A stretch of DNA of 64,000 nucleotides from Bacilli bacterium. GTDB taxonomy: Bacteria; Bacillota_I; Bacilli_A; RFN20; UBA1709. Below are positions 52,061 to 60,002 of the stretch, one piece after another. The stretch lies in NCBI GenBank assembly GCA_017457045.1, contig JAFTIF010000016.1, forward strand, positions 37,198-101,197, read 5' to 3'. The translations under genes and the position numbers were made by a program. The notes under the pieces are model-generated. The model was not told the DNA's origin. It saw only the letters and a program-made list of their open reading frames with translations, and searched no databases. Within the stretch, counting starts at the first letter, position 1; each line of letters opens with the position of its first letter.

Positions 52061-53467
52061 ATGAGTGAATTAAAAAATAATTTCGTGCTACATGCTAAAG
52101 GCAGTTATCAAAAAAACACTTCCTATTTTGAAGATGCAAACGGATCGGGATACATAGATAGAACTTATAAATTAGAAGAAGGAAGTACTATTAATCCATT
52201 TGGTTATGAAATTAAAATAGTAAAATTAAATGAGGATTCAGTTAATCTTGAGATTGACAAAACAATGATTACATTAAAAGAAAATGATAGATTTTGTGTT
52301 GCTTATAAAAACGAAACTAGTGGAAGAAATGAAGACTTTAGAATTGATAGGGAAGAATTATTTATTTCATTAGTAAATGAAAAAAAACACTTTTATCCTC
52401 ATTTAGTTGATTTTATTGATAATGAAGATAAGATTGAAAACAATATAAAAGTAGTAGAGCATCTAGTCAAGAATAAAACAACTTACTATGAAATTCAAAA
52501 TCATTTGAAAATGATTTTGCATAGAATTAATGATAAAGAAAAATTTGAAAAAGATGCTGAAAATAAGGTAGATTTTCTAATTGAAGAAATTAAAATTGCT
52601 TTACCTTTTAAGAATGTTATTGAAGAATTAATTAATGATATTGATGTGTATTTTGAAGAACATAATAAGCTAATAGATGCTATTATTAAAAGAAATAAAT
52701 TAGATAGTGAAGAGTATAAATATTTATCGAATTATTTATATCAATTAGCTATTGAACACTCTTCTTATGATTATATTCCTTTTGATAAAATAATGAATTT
52801 ATTATCTTTGGTTGGAGATAGGCATATAGAGATTTTTAGAATCGAACTAAATTTAAAAGAGGAAGAAATAATCGAAATATTATGGCTTTTAATGAAAATT
52901 CATGCTAAATCAAGATTTTATTTTGAATATTTCTATGTTGTTAATCAGTTGGCAGAATCATTATTGAAAGTGGACGAAAATCAATTTGATTATAATAAAT
53001 TAGTTAACATAAATTCTGATGTTGCGGATTATTATATGCAAATTTATAATCGTCCAAAAGCGATGAAATATTATTTAAATGCAAGTGAGATGGCAAAGAA
53101 AAATAATAACTTAGAGTCATCTGCTTACGCCTTGATGAAGTATTACAAAGCTAATGCATATTTCCCAGTAGAAATGAAAGTTTCTTTTGATATAGAAAAG
53201 ATAAAGCAAGAATACAAAGAATTTTCAGATATTGTTATTTCCGGCATTAACTTTAGGCCTTTAAAAGTATGTGAGGCTGAATTAAATCCAACATTTATTG
53301 ATAATTATGTTTTTGTTATGAGAAAAGTCGAAGAAGAAATAGATAAAGTTGGTGATTTGCATATTCCATATCAAAGATGGGATTTAATGCAAAAAATATA
53401 TTTAGAGAAATATAATCTAGATTGGAAAACTCCAAAACAAATGAATCCTAGAGTTATGTTTGATTAA
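52061..53467 (+). CDS. Protein with beta-rich N-terminus and TPR-like helices
   Basis: 468 residues. A 110-residue N-terminal beta domain shares the NEDSVNL core with the previous protein. The remainder is helical, with DVADYYMQIYNRPKAMKYYLNASEMA as a TPR-like unit. It is the last gene of the DUF1963-DUF4062-MORN operon, starting 10 bases after the Sel1 gene, and is followed by a strong terminator. Its role is unknown. Confidence 0.65.
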   Translation: MSELKNNFVLHAKGSYQKNTSYFEDANGSGYIDRTYKLEEGSTINPFGYEIKIVKLNEDSVNLEIDKTMITLKENDRFCVAYKNETSGRNEDFRIDREELFISLVNEKKHFYPHLVDFIDNEDKIENNIKVVEHLVKNKTTYYEIQNHLKMILHRINDKEKFEKDAENKVDFLIEEIKIALPFKNVIEELINDIDVYFEEHNKLIDAIIKRNKLDSEEYKYLSNYLYQLAIEHSSYDYIPFDKIMNLLSLVGDRHIEIFRIELNLKEEEIIEILWLLMKIHAKSRFYFEYFYVVNQLAESLLKVDENQFDYNKLVNINSDVADYYMQIYNRPKAMKYYLNASEMAKKNNNLESSAYALMKYYKANAYFPVEMKVSFDIEKIKQEYKEFSDIVISGINFRPLKVCEAELNPTFIDNYVFVMRKVEEEIDKVGDLHIPYQRWDLMQKIYLEKYNLDWKTPKQMNPRVMFD

Positions 53468-53476
53468 GAATAAAAT

Positions 53477-53505
53477 AGGAAGTATAAAAAATACTTCCTT
53501 TTTTT
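53477..53505 (+). terminator. Rho-independent terminator of the DUF4062-MORN operon
   Basis: AGGAAGTAT at 53477-53485 pairs with ATACTTCCT at 53491-53499, then a T run. Confidence 0.88.
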
Positions 53506-53556
53506 GTGAATGATTTTAATGTATACTTATATTATAAGGATTATGGAGGCACTATT

Positions 53557-55434
53557 ATGAAAAAAGATAATATAATATTAGATGCTGCCGCTCAAGAAGA
53601 AAAAGAGTTTAATCGCAATAAGTGGTTCTTTGCGACTGGTGGTATCGGAAGAGACATGGTTTATGCTTTAGTCTCTGGTTATTTCTTTATGTATGTTCAA
53701 TTTGGGTTAACTTTATCAGTTGCTCAATTTGCAACTTTATCTATCTTAATTGGGGTATTAGGTAGAATTTGGGATGGTATTAATGACCCATTAATGGGAA
53801 CAATTATTGATGCTGCTCATTTCAAATGGGGTAAGTTTAAACCTTGGATTTTATTAGGAGCAGTCTTAACAGGCGTAATTTTATTATTAATGTTTAACTT
53901 AAGACCATTTGGAACACAAGATATTTATGGTTGGATCTATGTTGGATTAATGACTGTTATTTATTTGTTATGGGAAGCAGCATTTACAATGAACGATATT
54001 GGTTATTGGGGAGCAATTCCTTCACTTTCTAGAACTAAAGAAAGAAGAAATCAATTAACATCATTAACAATTTTCTTTGCTGGTATTGGAAGTGGTGCGA
54101 TTGCATTATTTGTTGGTTTATTCTCTCCAGGTAATATTTTAACTGCTTATACTATTTATTCAATTGTTGCTTGTGTTGCGATGATTGGATTCCAAGCTAT
54201 GGTTTGTTTTAAAGTTAAAGAAGGTCCAAGAGATGATTCACCTAAACCTGAAGAAGGATCTTTAAAGAAAACATTTAAAATTATTATAGGAAACAAACAA
54301 TTACTAATAATGTCTTTAGGATATTTAATTTATGATATTGGTAGTGGTATCTTAGGTGCATTAATATATAACTTATATTATTTAGAATACGGATATGATG
54401 GAACATTTGCTGCGGTATCTATGGGATTAGGTATGGTAGGTATGATCTTCCAAGCATTATATCCAAAGATTACAAAGAACTGGACAAGAAATAAAGTTCA
54501 AAAGTTTGCTGTTATCTTAATGACAATTGGTTATTCATCAATCCTAATCCTAGGTTGGACAGATTGGTTACCATTTAACCCTTGGACATTAAGTATAGGT
54601 TTCTTATTAAATAGTATTGGTGGAACATATTTCTATATTTCTACATTAATTAATATGACAAACTGTGTTGAATATAATGAATATTTAACAGGTGAAAGAA
54701 ATGAAGCAATCGTAAGTGCTGTTAGACCATTAATTGTTAAATTTAGTAGTGCTGCTAAATCATTATTAACTACATTAATTCTTATTTGTTCAGGCTTATA
54801 TATTTTATCTCAAGATGTTTCGAATTTAGAAACACAAAGAAATTTATTCAATGATAAAGTTTGTGAAGAAGTAAATGCTGAATCATTGAATGATATGAAA
54901 ATCTATGTTGACACAATTAAAGATTATGCAATTGAAATTTCTCAATATGAAGAAGGAAGCGATGCATACGAAAATAAAATTGATGAATTAAATGAAAGAA
55001 TTAATGATTTGGGTGCAGAACATGTTGTAGTTAGAGTCCAAACTAAAGCTGAATTCTTAGATGTATATCGCGATATGTATATCTTGAAAAAACAAGATGG
55101 AGAAATTGTTGATGCTATTCAAATTAAAGATATCGAAGAAGAAACATATTTTGCAGATGGATATCAATATGAAGCTTCATTTGTATTCTCATATACAGAT
55201 AAAAATGGCAATAAAATAGATGTTAATTTAGGTACTGATGTTTATAAGAAAAGTGATAATCTTCCAACAAGAATCATATTGAGAATTATGGTTACAATTG
55301 TTCCAATTATTATCGCAATTCTAAGCTATTATATTCAAAATAAAAAGTATATTGTGAATGAAGAATTCTATGAAAAAATGATGAAAGAATTAGAAGAAAG
55401 AAGAAAAGCTAATCAAGTAGTTATTGAAGAATAA
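53557..55434 (+). CDS. GPH-family (MFS) sugar:cation symporter
   Basis: 625 residues; typical GPH transporters have 450-480. The glycoside-pentoside-hexuronide pattern is clear: NDPLMGTIIDAAHFKWGKFKPWIL, and MTNCVEYNEYLTGERNEAIV. About 12 membrane helices are present. The extra length is a charged, presumably extracellular loop of about 170 residues between the last two helices (near 430-590). It probably imports an oligosaccharide with Na+ or H+. ATG at 53557 with GGAGG at 53545-53549 is chosen; an earlier ATG at 53506 lies in promoter-like sequence. Confidence 0.87.
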   Translation: MKKDNIILDAAAQEEKEFNRNKWFFATGGIGRDMVYALVSGYFFMYVQFGLTLSVAQFATLSILIGVLGRIWDGINDPLMGTIIDAAHFKWGKFKPWILLGAVLTGVILLLMFNLRPFGTQDIYGWIYVGLMTVIYLLWEAAFTMNDIGYWGAIPSLSRTKERRNQLTSLTIFFAGIGSGAIALFVGLFSPGNILTAYTIYSIVACVAMIGFQAMVCFKVKEGPRDDSPKPEEGSLKKTFKIIIGNKQLLIMSLGYLIYDIGSGILGALIYNLYYLEYGYDGTFAAVSMGLGMVGMIFQALYPKITKNWTRNKVQKFAVILMTIGYSSILILGWTDWLPFNPWTLSIGFLLNSIGGTYFYISTLINMTNCVEYNEYLTGERNEAIVSAVRPLIVKFSSAAKSLLTTLILICSGLYILSQDVSNLETQRNLFNDKVCEEVNAESLNDMKIYVDTIKDYAIEISQYEEGSDAYENKIDELNERINDLGAEHVVVRVQTKAEFLDVYRDMYILKKQDGEIVDAIQIKDIEEETYFADGYQYEASFVFSYTDKNGNKIDVNLGTDVYKKSDNLPTRIILRIMVTIVPIIIAILSYYIQNKKYIVNEEFYEKMMKELEERRKANQVVIEE

Positions 55435-55438
55435 TGAT

Positions 55439-55463
55439 AAAACGCCTATTAATTTAGGCGTTT
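55439..55463 (+). terminator. Rho-independent terminator
   Basis: AACGCCTA at 55441-55448 pairs with TAGGCGTT at 55455-55462, with short T stretches after it. Confidence 0.7.
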
Positions 55464-55481
55464 AGTTTTAGGAGAAAAGTT

Positions 55482-56189
55482 ATGAAATTATTAGAAAATC
55501 CAAAAATGAAAAAAGTATTGATAATAAATATAGTTTTTTCGATTATAGTTATTATATGTGGAAACTTATTTTATAATAAAATTGCGGTTGCGAAAACAAT
55601 TGGAAGTGTTCTTTTTGTTATTCAATGTTTAGTAAATATTATTCTAGGAAACATATGGTTTAACAAAAGAAAAAACATTTTTGTTTGGATGTTACTTGCT
55701 GCTCAAATATTTGCTTGTGCAGGAGATATAGTGTTAGAAATTAATTTTGCAAATGGTGCAATAGTATTTGGAATAGGACATGTATTATTTCTAGTTGCGT
55801 TTTATGTTTTAAATAAGTTTAATTGGAAAGACATTCCTATAATAGGAGTATTAATTGTAGTAGTTATATTATTGTTAACTCTATATCCAAGTTTCGATTT
55901 TAAAGGAATGAAAGTTGTTATTTTTGCATATGGAATTATTATTTCTATTATGTTAGGAAAAGCTTTTTCTAACTGTTTATCTACGTTAAATAATCCTTTA
56001 AAATATTCTTTATTAATAGGAGCACTTTTATTTTATTTATCTGATTTATTTTTGTTATTTTATAAGTTTGCGGGGATAGATGGATTTACAAGATTTTTGT
56101 GCTTGCATTTATATTATCCTGCGAATTGTGTACTCGCAATTTGTGCGTTTATAAGTATATATACCAATAATTCAAGAGTAGAAAAATAA
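55482..56189 (+). CDS. YhhN-family membrane protein (lysoplasmalogenase-like)
   Basis: 235 residues with about seven or eight hydrophobic helices. CAGDIVLEINFANG, IVFGIGHVLFLVAFY and ALLFYLSDLFLLF match the YhhN/TMEM86 pattern, whose animal members hydrolyse lysoplasmalogens. It probably acts on an ether or lysolipid in the membrane. It is closed by a bidirectional terminator shared with the opposing gene. Confidence 0.8.
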   Translation: MKLLENPKMKKVLIINIVFSIIVIICGNLFYNKIAVAKTIGSVLFVIQCLVNIILGNIWFNKRKNIFVWMLLAAQIFACAGDIVLEINFANGAIVFGIGHVLFLVAFYVLNKFNWKDIPIIGVLIVVVILLLTLYPSFDFKGMKVVIFAYGIIISIMLGKAFSNCLSTLNNPLKYSLLIGALLFYLSDLFLLFYKFAGIDGFTRFLCLHLYYPANCVLAICAFISIYTNNSRVEK

Positions 56190-56221
56190 AAAGCAGATGC
56201 AATAATGAAGCATCTGCTTTT
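56189..56221. terminator. Bidirectional terminator
   Basis: A 12-base perfect stem AAAAGCAGATGC...GCATCTGCTTTT lies between two convergent genes and carries T runs in both directions. Confidence 0.85.
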
Positions 56222-56228
56222 AAATTGA

Positions 56229-56642
56229 TTATAAATAAATTTCTATTAAATTAGAAAAACAATAATATGCAACTCCTACTTGAGCTACCATAAGAAGGAT
56301 ATAGAGCCAAAAAGCGAATCCTTCTTCTTTAATGTGATCAAAGAAGTTTCTTGTTGCAAATTTAAAAGATATTCTTAAGTCTTTGAAAAATTCTATCCAG
56401 CGTTCAAGTTCTACAAAAAATGAGTTTTCCATTCCGCCTGCGACTGCAAATGAAAGCATAAATATAAAACCTGCTGCACAACCAAACCCAAATCCATAAT
56501 ACATATCTATATAATTTGGAAGTGTTTTTGTTTTATCGAATGCAATAAATATTAGATAGGAAAATACAAATGTTCCAATTAAGATAATAAAAAATGTTCC
56601 AACTTCATTTTTAAAAGTTATTTTAGTTTCTTTTAGTCCCAT
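56229..56642 (-). CDS. Three-helix membrane protein
   Basis: 137 residues with hydrophobic helices near residues 15-35, 49-68 and 112-134 and a charged, amphipathic segment between. No family is recognised. AAGGAG upstream of the ATG (read on the minus strand) supports the start. It faces the YhhN gene and shares its terminator. Confidence 0.6.
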   Translation of the reverse strand: MGLKETKITFKNEVGTFFIILIGTFVFSYLIFIAFDKTKTLPNYIDMYYGFGFGCAAGFIFMLSFAVAGGMENSFFVELERWIEFFKDLRISFKFATRNFFDHIKEEGFAFWLYILLMVAQVGVAYYCFSNLIEIYL

Positions 56643-56749
56643 TTTTATATTCTCCTTAATACATAAAAGTATTCTATCACAAAATTATTAAGGAGTAAAT
56701 TTATGTTTCAAAAGATTTTTTCTTTCATAAACTAATTATGGGTGATAGA

Positions 56750-57661
56750 ATGAACTTCTTCATGGAATATATTTTTCCTTTATTAGTAGGAGGATTTATA
56801 GGATGGTTTACAAATTATCTAGCAATAAAAATGCTTTTTAGGCCATATAAAAAAATTAAAATATTTGGAGTTGGAATTCCTTTTACCCCGGGTCTTATTC
56901 CTAAAGAAAAAGAAAGAATTTCAAAATCTTTGTCTCAAACTATTTCTAAGGAATTTTTGAATAAAGAAATTTTGTCTAAATATCTAATAAGCTTTGATAT
57001 GAAGAAAAAAATCAGTAATCTTCTAGATGATGCTTTTTTAAAATTGAAAAATAATGAAAAATCTTTTCACGAAATTATATCTATTCATATAAAAGAAACT
57101 GATTTGGAAAATCAAATCTCAAAAATTAATAAAATAGTTTCAAAAGAAATCATTAATAGATTTATAGACTACAATATGAGTAAGAAAATTGCTTCTCAAC
57201 TTATTAAAAGTATAACAATTAATAATGACACGGTTTTTGGAAAAACAATCTCTTTTCTTATTAATGATAAATTATCTTCTAGTTTAGAAAATATAATTCA
57301 AGAAAAAATCAGAGATTATGTTTTAGAAAATGGAGAAAAGGAACTTGAAATAATTTTTGAAAAAGAAATAAGAAAATTCTTATCGAATTCATCAAAAGAT
57401 ATTTGTTTGACGTATGAAGAGCAAATTGTAGAAATTAAAAAGCACCTCATTAAAGTTTATGAAGTGCTTGTAGATAATAGCGTTGATAAAATCCTTCAAA
57501 TAGTGGATTTTGAAAGGGTAATTAATGATCGTATTCAAGAGTTAGATGTTAAAGAACTTGAAACAATTATCTTAAATATAACCAAGAAAGAATTAAATGC
57601 TATCACCTATATTGGAGGAGTATTAGGAGTTCTTATTGGGATGATTAATATATTTATATAA
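56750..57661 (+). CDS. DUF445 (YheB-like) membrane protein
   Basis: 303 residues. The N-terminal GGFIGWFTNYLAIKMLFRPY and GIPFTPGLIPKEKERISKSL are the DUF445 signature (YheB in Bacillus), with a first membrane helix at residues 3-22 and a last one at the C-terminus (about 285-303). Between is a long coiled, amphipathic region. Function is unknown. ATG at 56750 after GGGTGAT is preferred over 56738. Its last 39 bases overlap the opposing gene at 57623. Confidence 0.85.
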   Translation: MNFFMEYIFPLLVGGFIGWFTNYLAIKMLFRPYKKIKIFGVGIPFTPGLIPKEKERISKSLSQTISKEFLNKEILSKYLISFDMKKKISNLLDDAFLKLKNNEKSFHEIISIHIKETDLENQISKINKIVSKEIINRFIDYNMSKKIASQLIKSITINNDTVFGKTISFLINDKLSSSLENIIQEKIRDYVLENGEKELEIIFEKEIRKFLSNSSKDICLTYEEQIVEIKKHLIKVYEVLVDNSVDKILQIVDFERVINDRIQELDVKELETIILNITKKELNAITYIGGVLGVLIGMINIFI

Positions 57662-59212
57662 ATCTTGGGATGCTCCAAAGAATCCTTTTTTAATTGTATT
57701 TAAAACTTTTTCATCCAAAATTTCATCTAATCTAAATATTTTGATTATGCCAAAGATAATCGTAGAGAGAATAGAGTTGATTATTTTAATAGTATATGAA
57801 GATTTATTATCGGAAGTAACATATAAAGCATAAGGAGTAATATGCATAAATGCATTACTTTCTTCAAATAAACCTAATACAAAGTTTTCAATTTCTTCTT
57901 TATCGAAATGATCTTTAATTAAGAAACGAATAAAATCGGGTGCATTAGGGACAAAGTCATTCTTTTGATTTTTTAAAAATAAAGACCATCCATTTAACCT
58001 TAATATTTTTGCTCTTTCAACTGTTTGGTTGAAATCTTCAAGATAATATTTTTCAATTTCTTTAATATGTTCTTCATATTCGATTTCTAGTTGCTCTTTC
58101 TTTTCGAGATATTCTTCACTACCGAGCATAGTATATGTAGTGTTTTTTGATTCAAAACCTTTGATATCTTGGTGAATATGGAAAATATAATTACGTTTTT
58201 CATTTTCTTGTAAAAGAATGTTGAGTAAACTTAAAGATTCAAATACGTGTCTTGCTTCTGTAAAGAAAAGAGTGTGATTATTATTGAAGTAGCTTTTCAA
58301 TAAATCATCATAGTGAATACATAAGTCTTGAAGTAGATATCCTACATTTTTTCTTTTCCATACAAAATCATTGTAAGGTAAGATGAAATTAGGAAGTAAT
58401 GCAACAACATAAGACATTGTATGAATTTCATTTGGATATTGCTTTAATCTTTTAAAGAAATGAATCTCTAAATTATTTGTTTCTGAAGAGGTAGAAATGA
58501 GGTTTTTTAAGCTTTCCATCTCTTCTTGAGGAATAATATCCTTGAAGTAATCTGCATAGAAAGTAAAGAAACATTCATGTAATTGATACATTATTCCTTC
58601 TTTAGCATATAAAGTATGGATTAGTGTATCATCTAAGATGTTTTTGTTTTCAATATTTTGTGAAAAATTAAATGATGGATGTATAAAAGTATCGAAATTT
58701 CTTATTAGAATTTGGTAAAACAACTTTTGATTATCATCTTCAAATTCGACATAAGCAAGAAGATCGTTTAAGTTATTAATACGTTTTCCTTTCCTTCTTG
58801 GAAGCCATGCAAAACGTTTTAAGTATTTATCATCAGTTTTTATATTTGCATATAGATTATTAATTCTTTTAAGATCGCTTTCGAATGTTTCTAAATATTT
58901 ATCGCAATATTCTGGGTGTTGAAAGAAAATATATAAAAGAATAGTTGCTTCAAGACAGTTTCTAATAAGAGCACGGTTGGAGTTAGATTTTGCATAAATT
59001 ATATTTTGACTATTATTATTTCCTGCTATATCTTCATATACAGAATAAATATAGTTTCTACTATTATCTATAAATCCTTTTAAGCAGACAAAAATAGACT
59101 TATCGAATGATGAGTTTTCTTTATAATATTTATTTAATAGATTTTCTGCGCTATTTAAAAAATTGAAATTGCTTTCTAACGCTTTTTTCAAAACACTATT
59201 TTTATCGCTCAT
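57623..59212 (-). CDS. Uncharacterised protein with tandem DUF5677-like halves
   Basis: 529 helical residues. Both halves show the same order of features: an R/E-rich helix then a leucine run (RNCLEATILLYIFF; HVFESLSLLNILL), a W with basic residues, and a final helix F...HPS/HITP. This suggests an internal duplication of a DUF5677-like domain. Function is unknown. ATG at 59212 after AAGGTG (minus strand) is chosen; a GTG nine bases upstream is less likely. Its 3' end overlaps the DUF445 gene by 39 bases. Confidence 0.55.
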   Translation of the reverse strand: MSDKNSVLKKALESNFNFLNSAENLLNKYYKENSSFDKSIFVCLKGFIDNSRNYIYSVYEDIAGNNNSQNIIYAKSNSNRALIRNCLEATILLYIFFQHPEYCDKYLETFESDLKRINNLYANIKTDDKYLKRFAWLPRRKGKRINNLNDLLAYVEFEDDNQKLFYQILIRNFDTFIHPSFNFSQNIENKNILDDTLIHTLYAKEGIMYQLHECFFTFYADYFKDIIPQEEMESLKNLISTSSETNNLEIHFFKRLKQYPNEIHTMSYVVALLPNFILPYNDFVWKRKNVGYLLQDLCIHYDDLLKSYFNNNHTLFFTEARHVFESLSLLNILLQENEKRNYIFHIHQDIKGFESKNTTYTMLGSEEYLEKKEQLEIEYEEHIKEIEKYYLEDFNQTVERAKILRLNGWSLFLKNQKNDFVPNAPDFIRFLIKDHFDKEEIENFVLGLFEESNAFMHITPYALYVTSDNKSSYTIKIINSILSTIIFGIIKIFRLDEILDEKVLNTIKKGFFGASQDLYKYINHPNKNS

Positions 59213-59311
59213 TTGTTTCACCTTCGTATGTATTTTACCATTTATTATATATAAAAACTATAAATATTTTATAAAATAAAGATTAATAAATTATAACAGT
59301 TGCTTTTCTTC

Positions 59312-59340
59312 TTGCAAAAGGAAGATAAAATCTATATAAT
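59312..59340 (+). promoter_or_regulatory. Promoter for the small membrane protein gene
   Basis: TTGCAA at 59312-59317 and TATAAT at 59335-59340 have a 17-base spacer. Confidence 0.6.
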
Positions 59341-59377
59341 AATAAAATGCATAGAGACTTATTAAGGAGTGATTAAG

Positions 59378-59665
59378 ATGAAACAAAACAAAAGACCTTG
59401 TATTGCTTTATTAGTATTATATATTTTATTATCAGTTATCATCGTAGTTGGAGTAGTATTTGCTGCTGGAGCTACATTTGGTTGGGATTTAATTCTTGAT
59501 TTAGAAAGATTAATTGTTAAAGAACACTATGATTTTGATATCGTAGTATGGAGCTATTGGTTTATTGGTTGTTCTGCAGTTGTATTAGTTGGAACTTTAT
59601 TAATTGAAGATGCAGTTTTAACTAAAAGAGCAGCAAAAAAAGATAAATACACTTATAAGTTTTAA
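59378..59665 (+). CDS. Small two-helix membrane protein
   Basis: 95 residues. Hydrophobic helices lie near residues 9-30 and 55-78, with a basic tail. No family is recognised. ATG at 59378 with AAGGAG at 59364-59369 is preferred over GTG at 59369. It has its own promoter and terminator. Confidence 0.65.
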   Translation: MKQNKRPCIALLVLYILLSVIIVVGVVFAAGATFGWDLILDLERLIVKEHYDFDIVVWSYWFIGCSAVVLVGTLLIEDAVLTKRAAKKDKYTYKF

Positions 59666-59692
59666 TCTTATCCAAATGGGTAAGATTTTTTT
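59665..59692 (+). terminator. Rho-independent terminator
   Basis: ATCTTATCC at 59665-59673 pairs with GGGTAAGAT at 59678-59686 (one wobble), then T's. Confidence 0.75.
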
Positions 59693-59715
59693 GTCGAAAA
59701 ATATAAAAAAAGTTC

Positions 59716-59744
59716 TTGCATATATAGAAAAGATTATATATAAT
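59716..59744 (+). promoter_or_regulatory. Promoter of the uracil permease transcript
   Basis: TTGCAT at 59716-59721 and TATAAT at 59739-59744 have a 17-base spacer, starting a leader of about 250 bases before the permease. Confidence 0.6.
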
Positions 59745-59803
59745 AGACCACGGAAAGTTTTTCGGAAGTGAATTAGTTTCCAACAAAATCGGGGGAATTG
59801 AAT

Positions 59804-59956
59804 ATGTTAGGATTAGTTAAATTATCACAATTTATTTCCTTAACAAGCTTACCAAGCGTAAGCGATTCTTTAATCTCTATTTTTGTTGCTTTATCAATTG
59901 TTTCTATTTCATTTTTCGCTTTCTCAAAATTATTAAAAAAAGTTATTTATTTTTAG
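59804..59956 (+). CDS. 50-residue hydrophobic micro-protein in the permease leader
   Basis: An ATG preceded by GGGGGAATTGA opens a 50-codon frame ending in TAG. The predicted peptide has an amphipathic start, a single hydrophobic helix near residues 24-42 and a basic KLLKK tail. An excellent terminator begins one base before the stop ends. Either this is a small membrane protein or a leader peptide whose translation sets read-through into the uracil permease. I know no family for it. Confidence 0.5.
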   Translation: MLGLVKLSQFISLTSLPSVSDSLISIFVALSIVSISFFAFSKLLKKVIYF

Positions 59957-59980
59957 AGATTATTCTTAATCTCTTTTTTT
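59955..59980 (+). terminator. Terminator/attenuator before the uracil permease
   Basis: AGAGATTA at 59955-59962 pairs perfectly with TAATCTCT at 59967-59974, then seven T's. No second promoter is visible between it and the permease at 60003, so it may act as an attenuator. Confidence 0.75.
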
Positions 59981-60002
59981 ATGCCCAAAGGAGGAAAAAG
60001 TT

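Noticed and set aside
53506..53556. Upstream ATG at 53506 as start of the GPH symporter
   Set aside because: The stretch contains promoter-like boxes and adds residues foreign to the family; ATG 53557 has a strong GGAGG.
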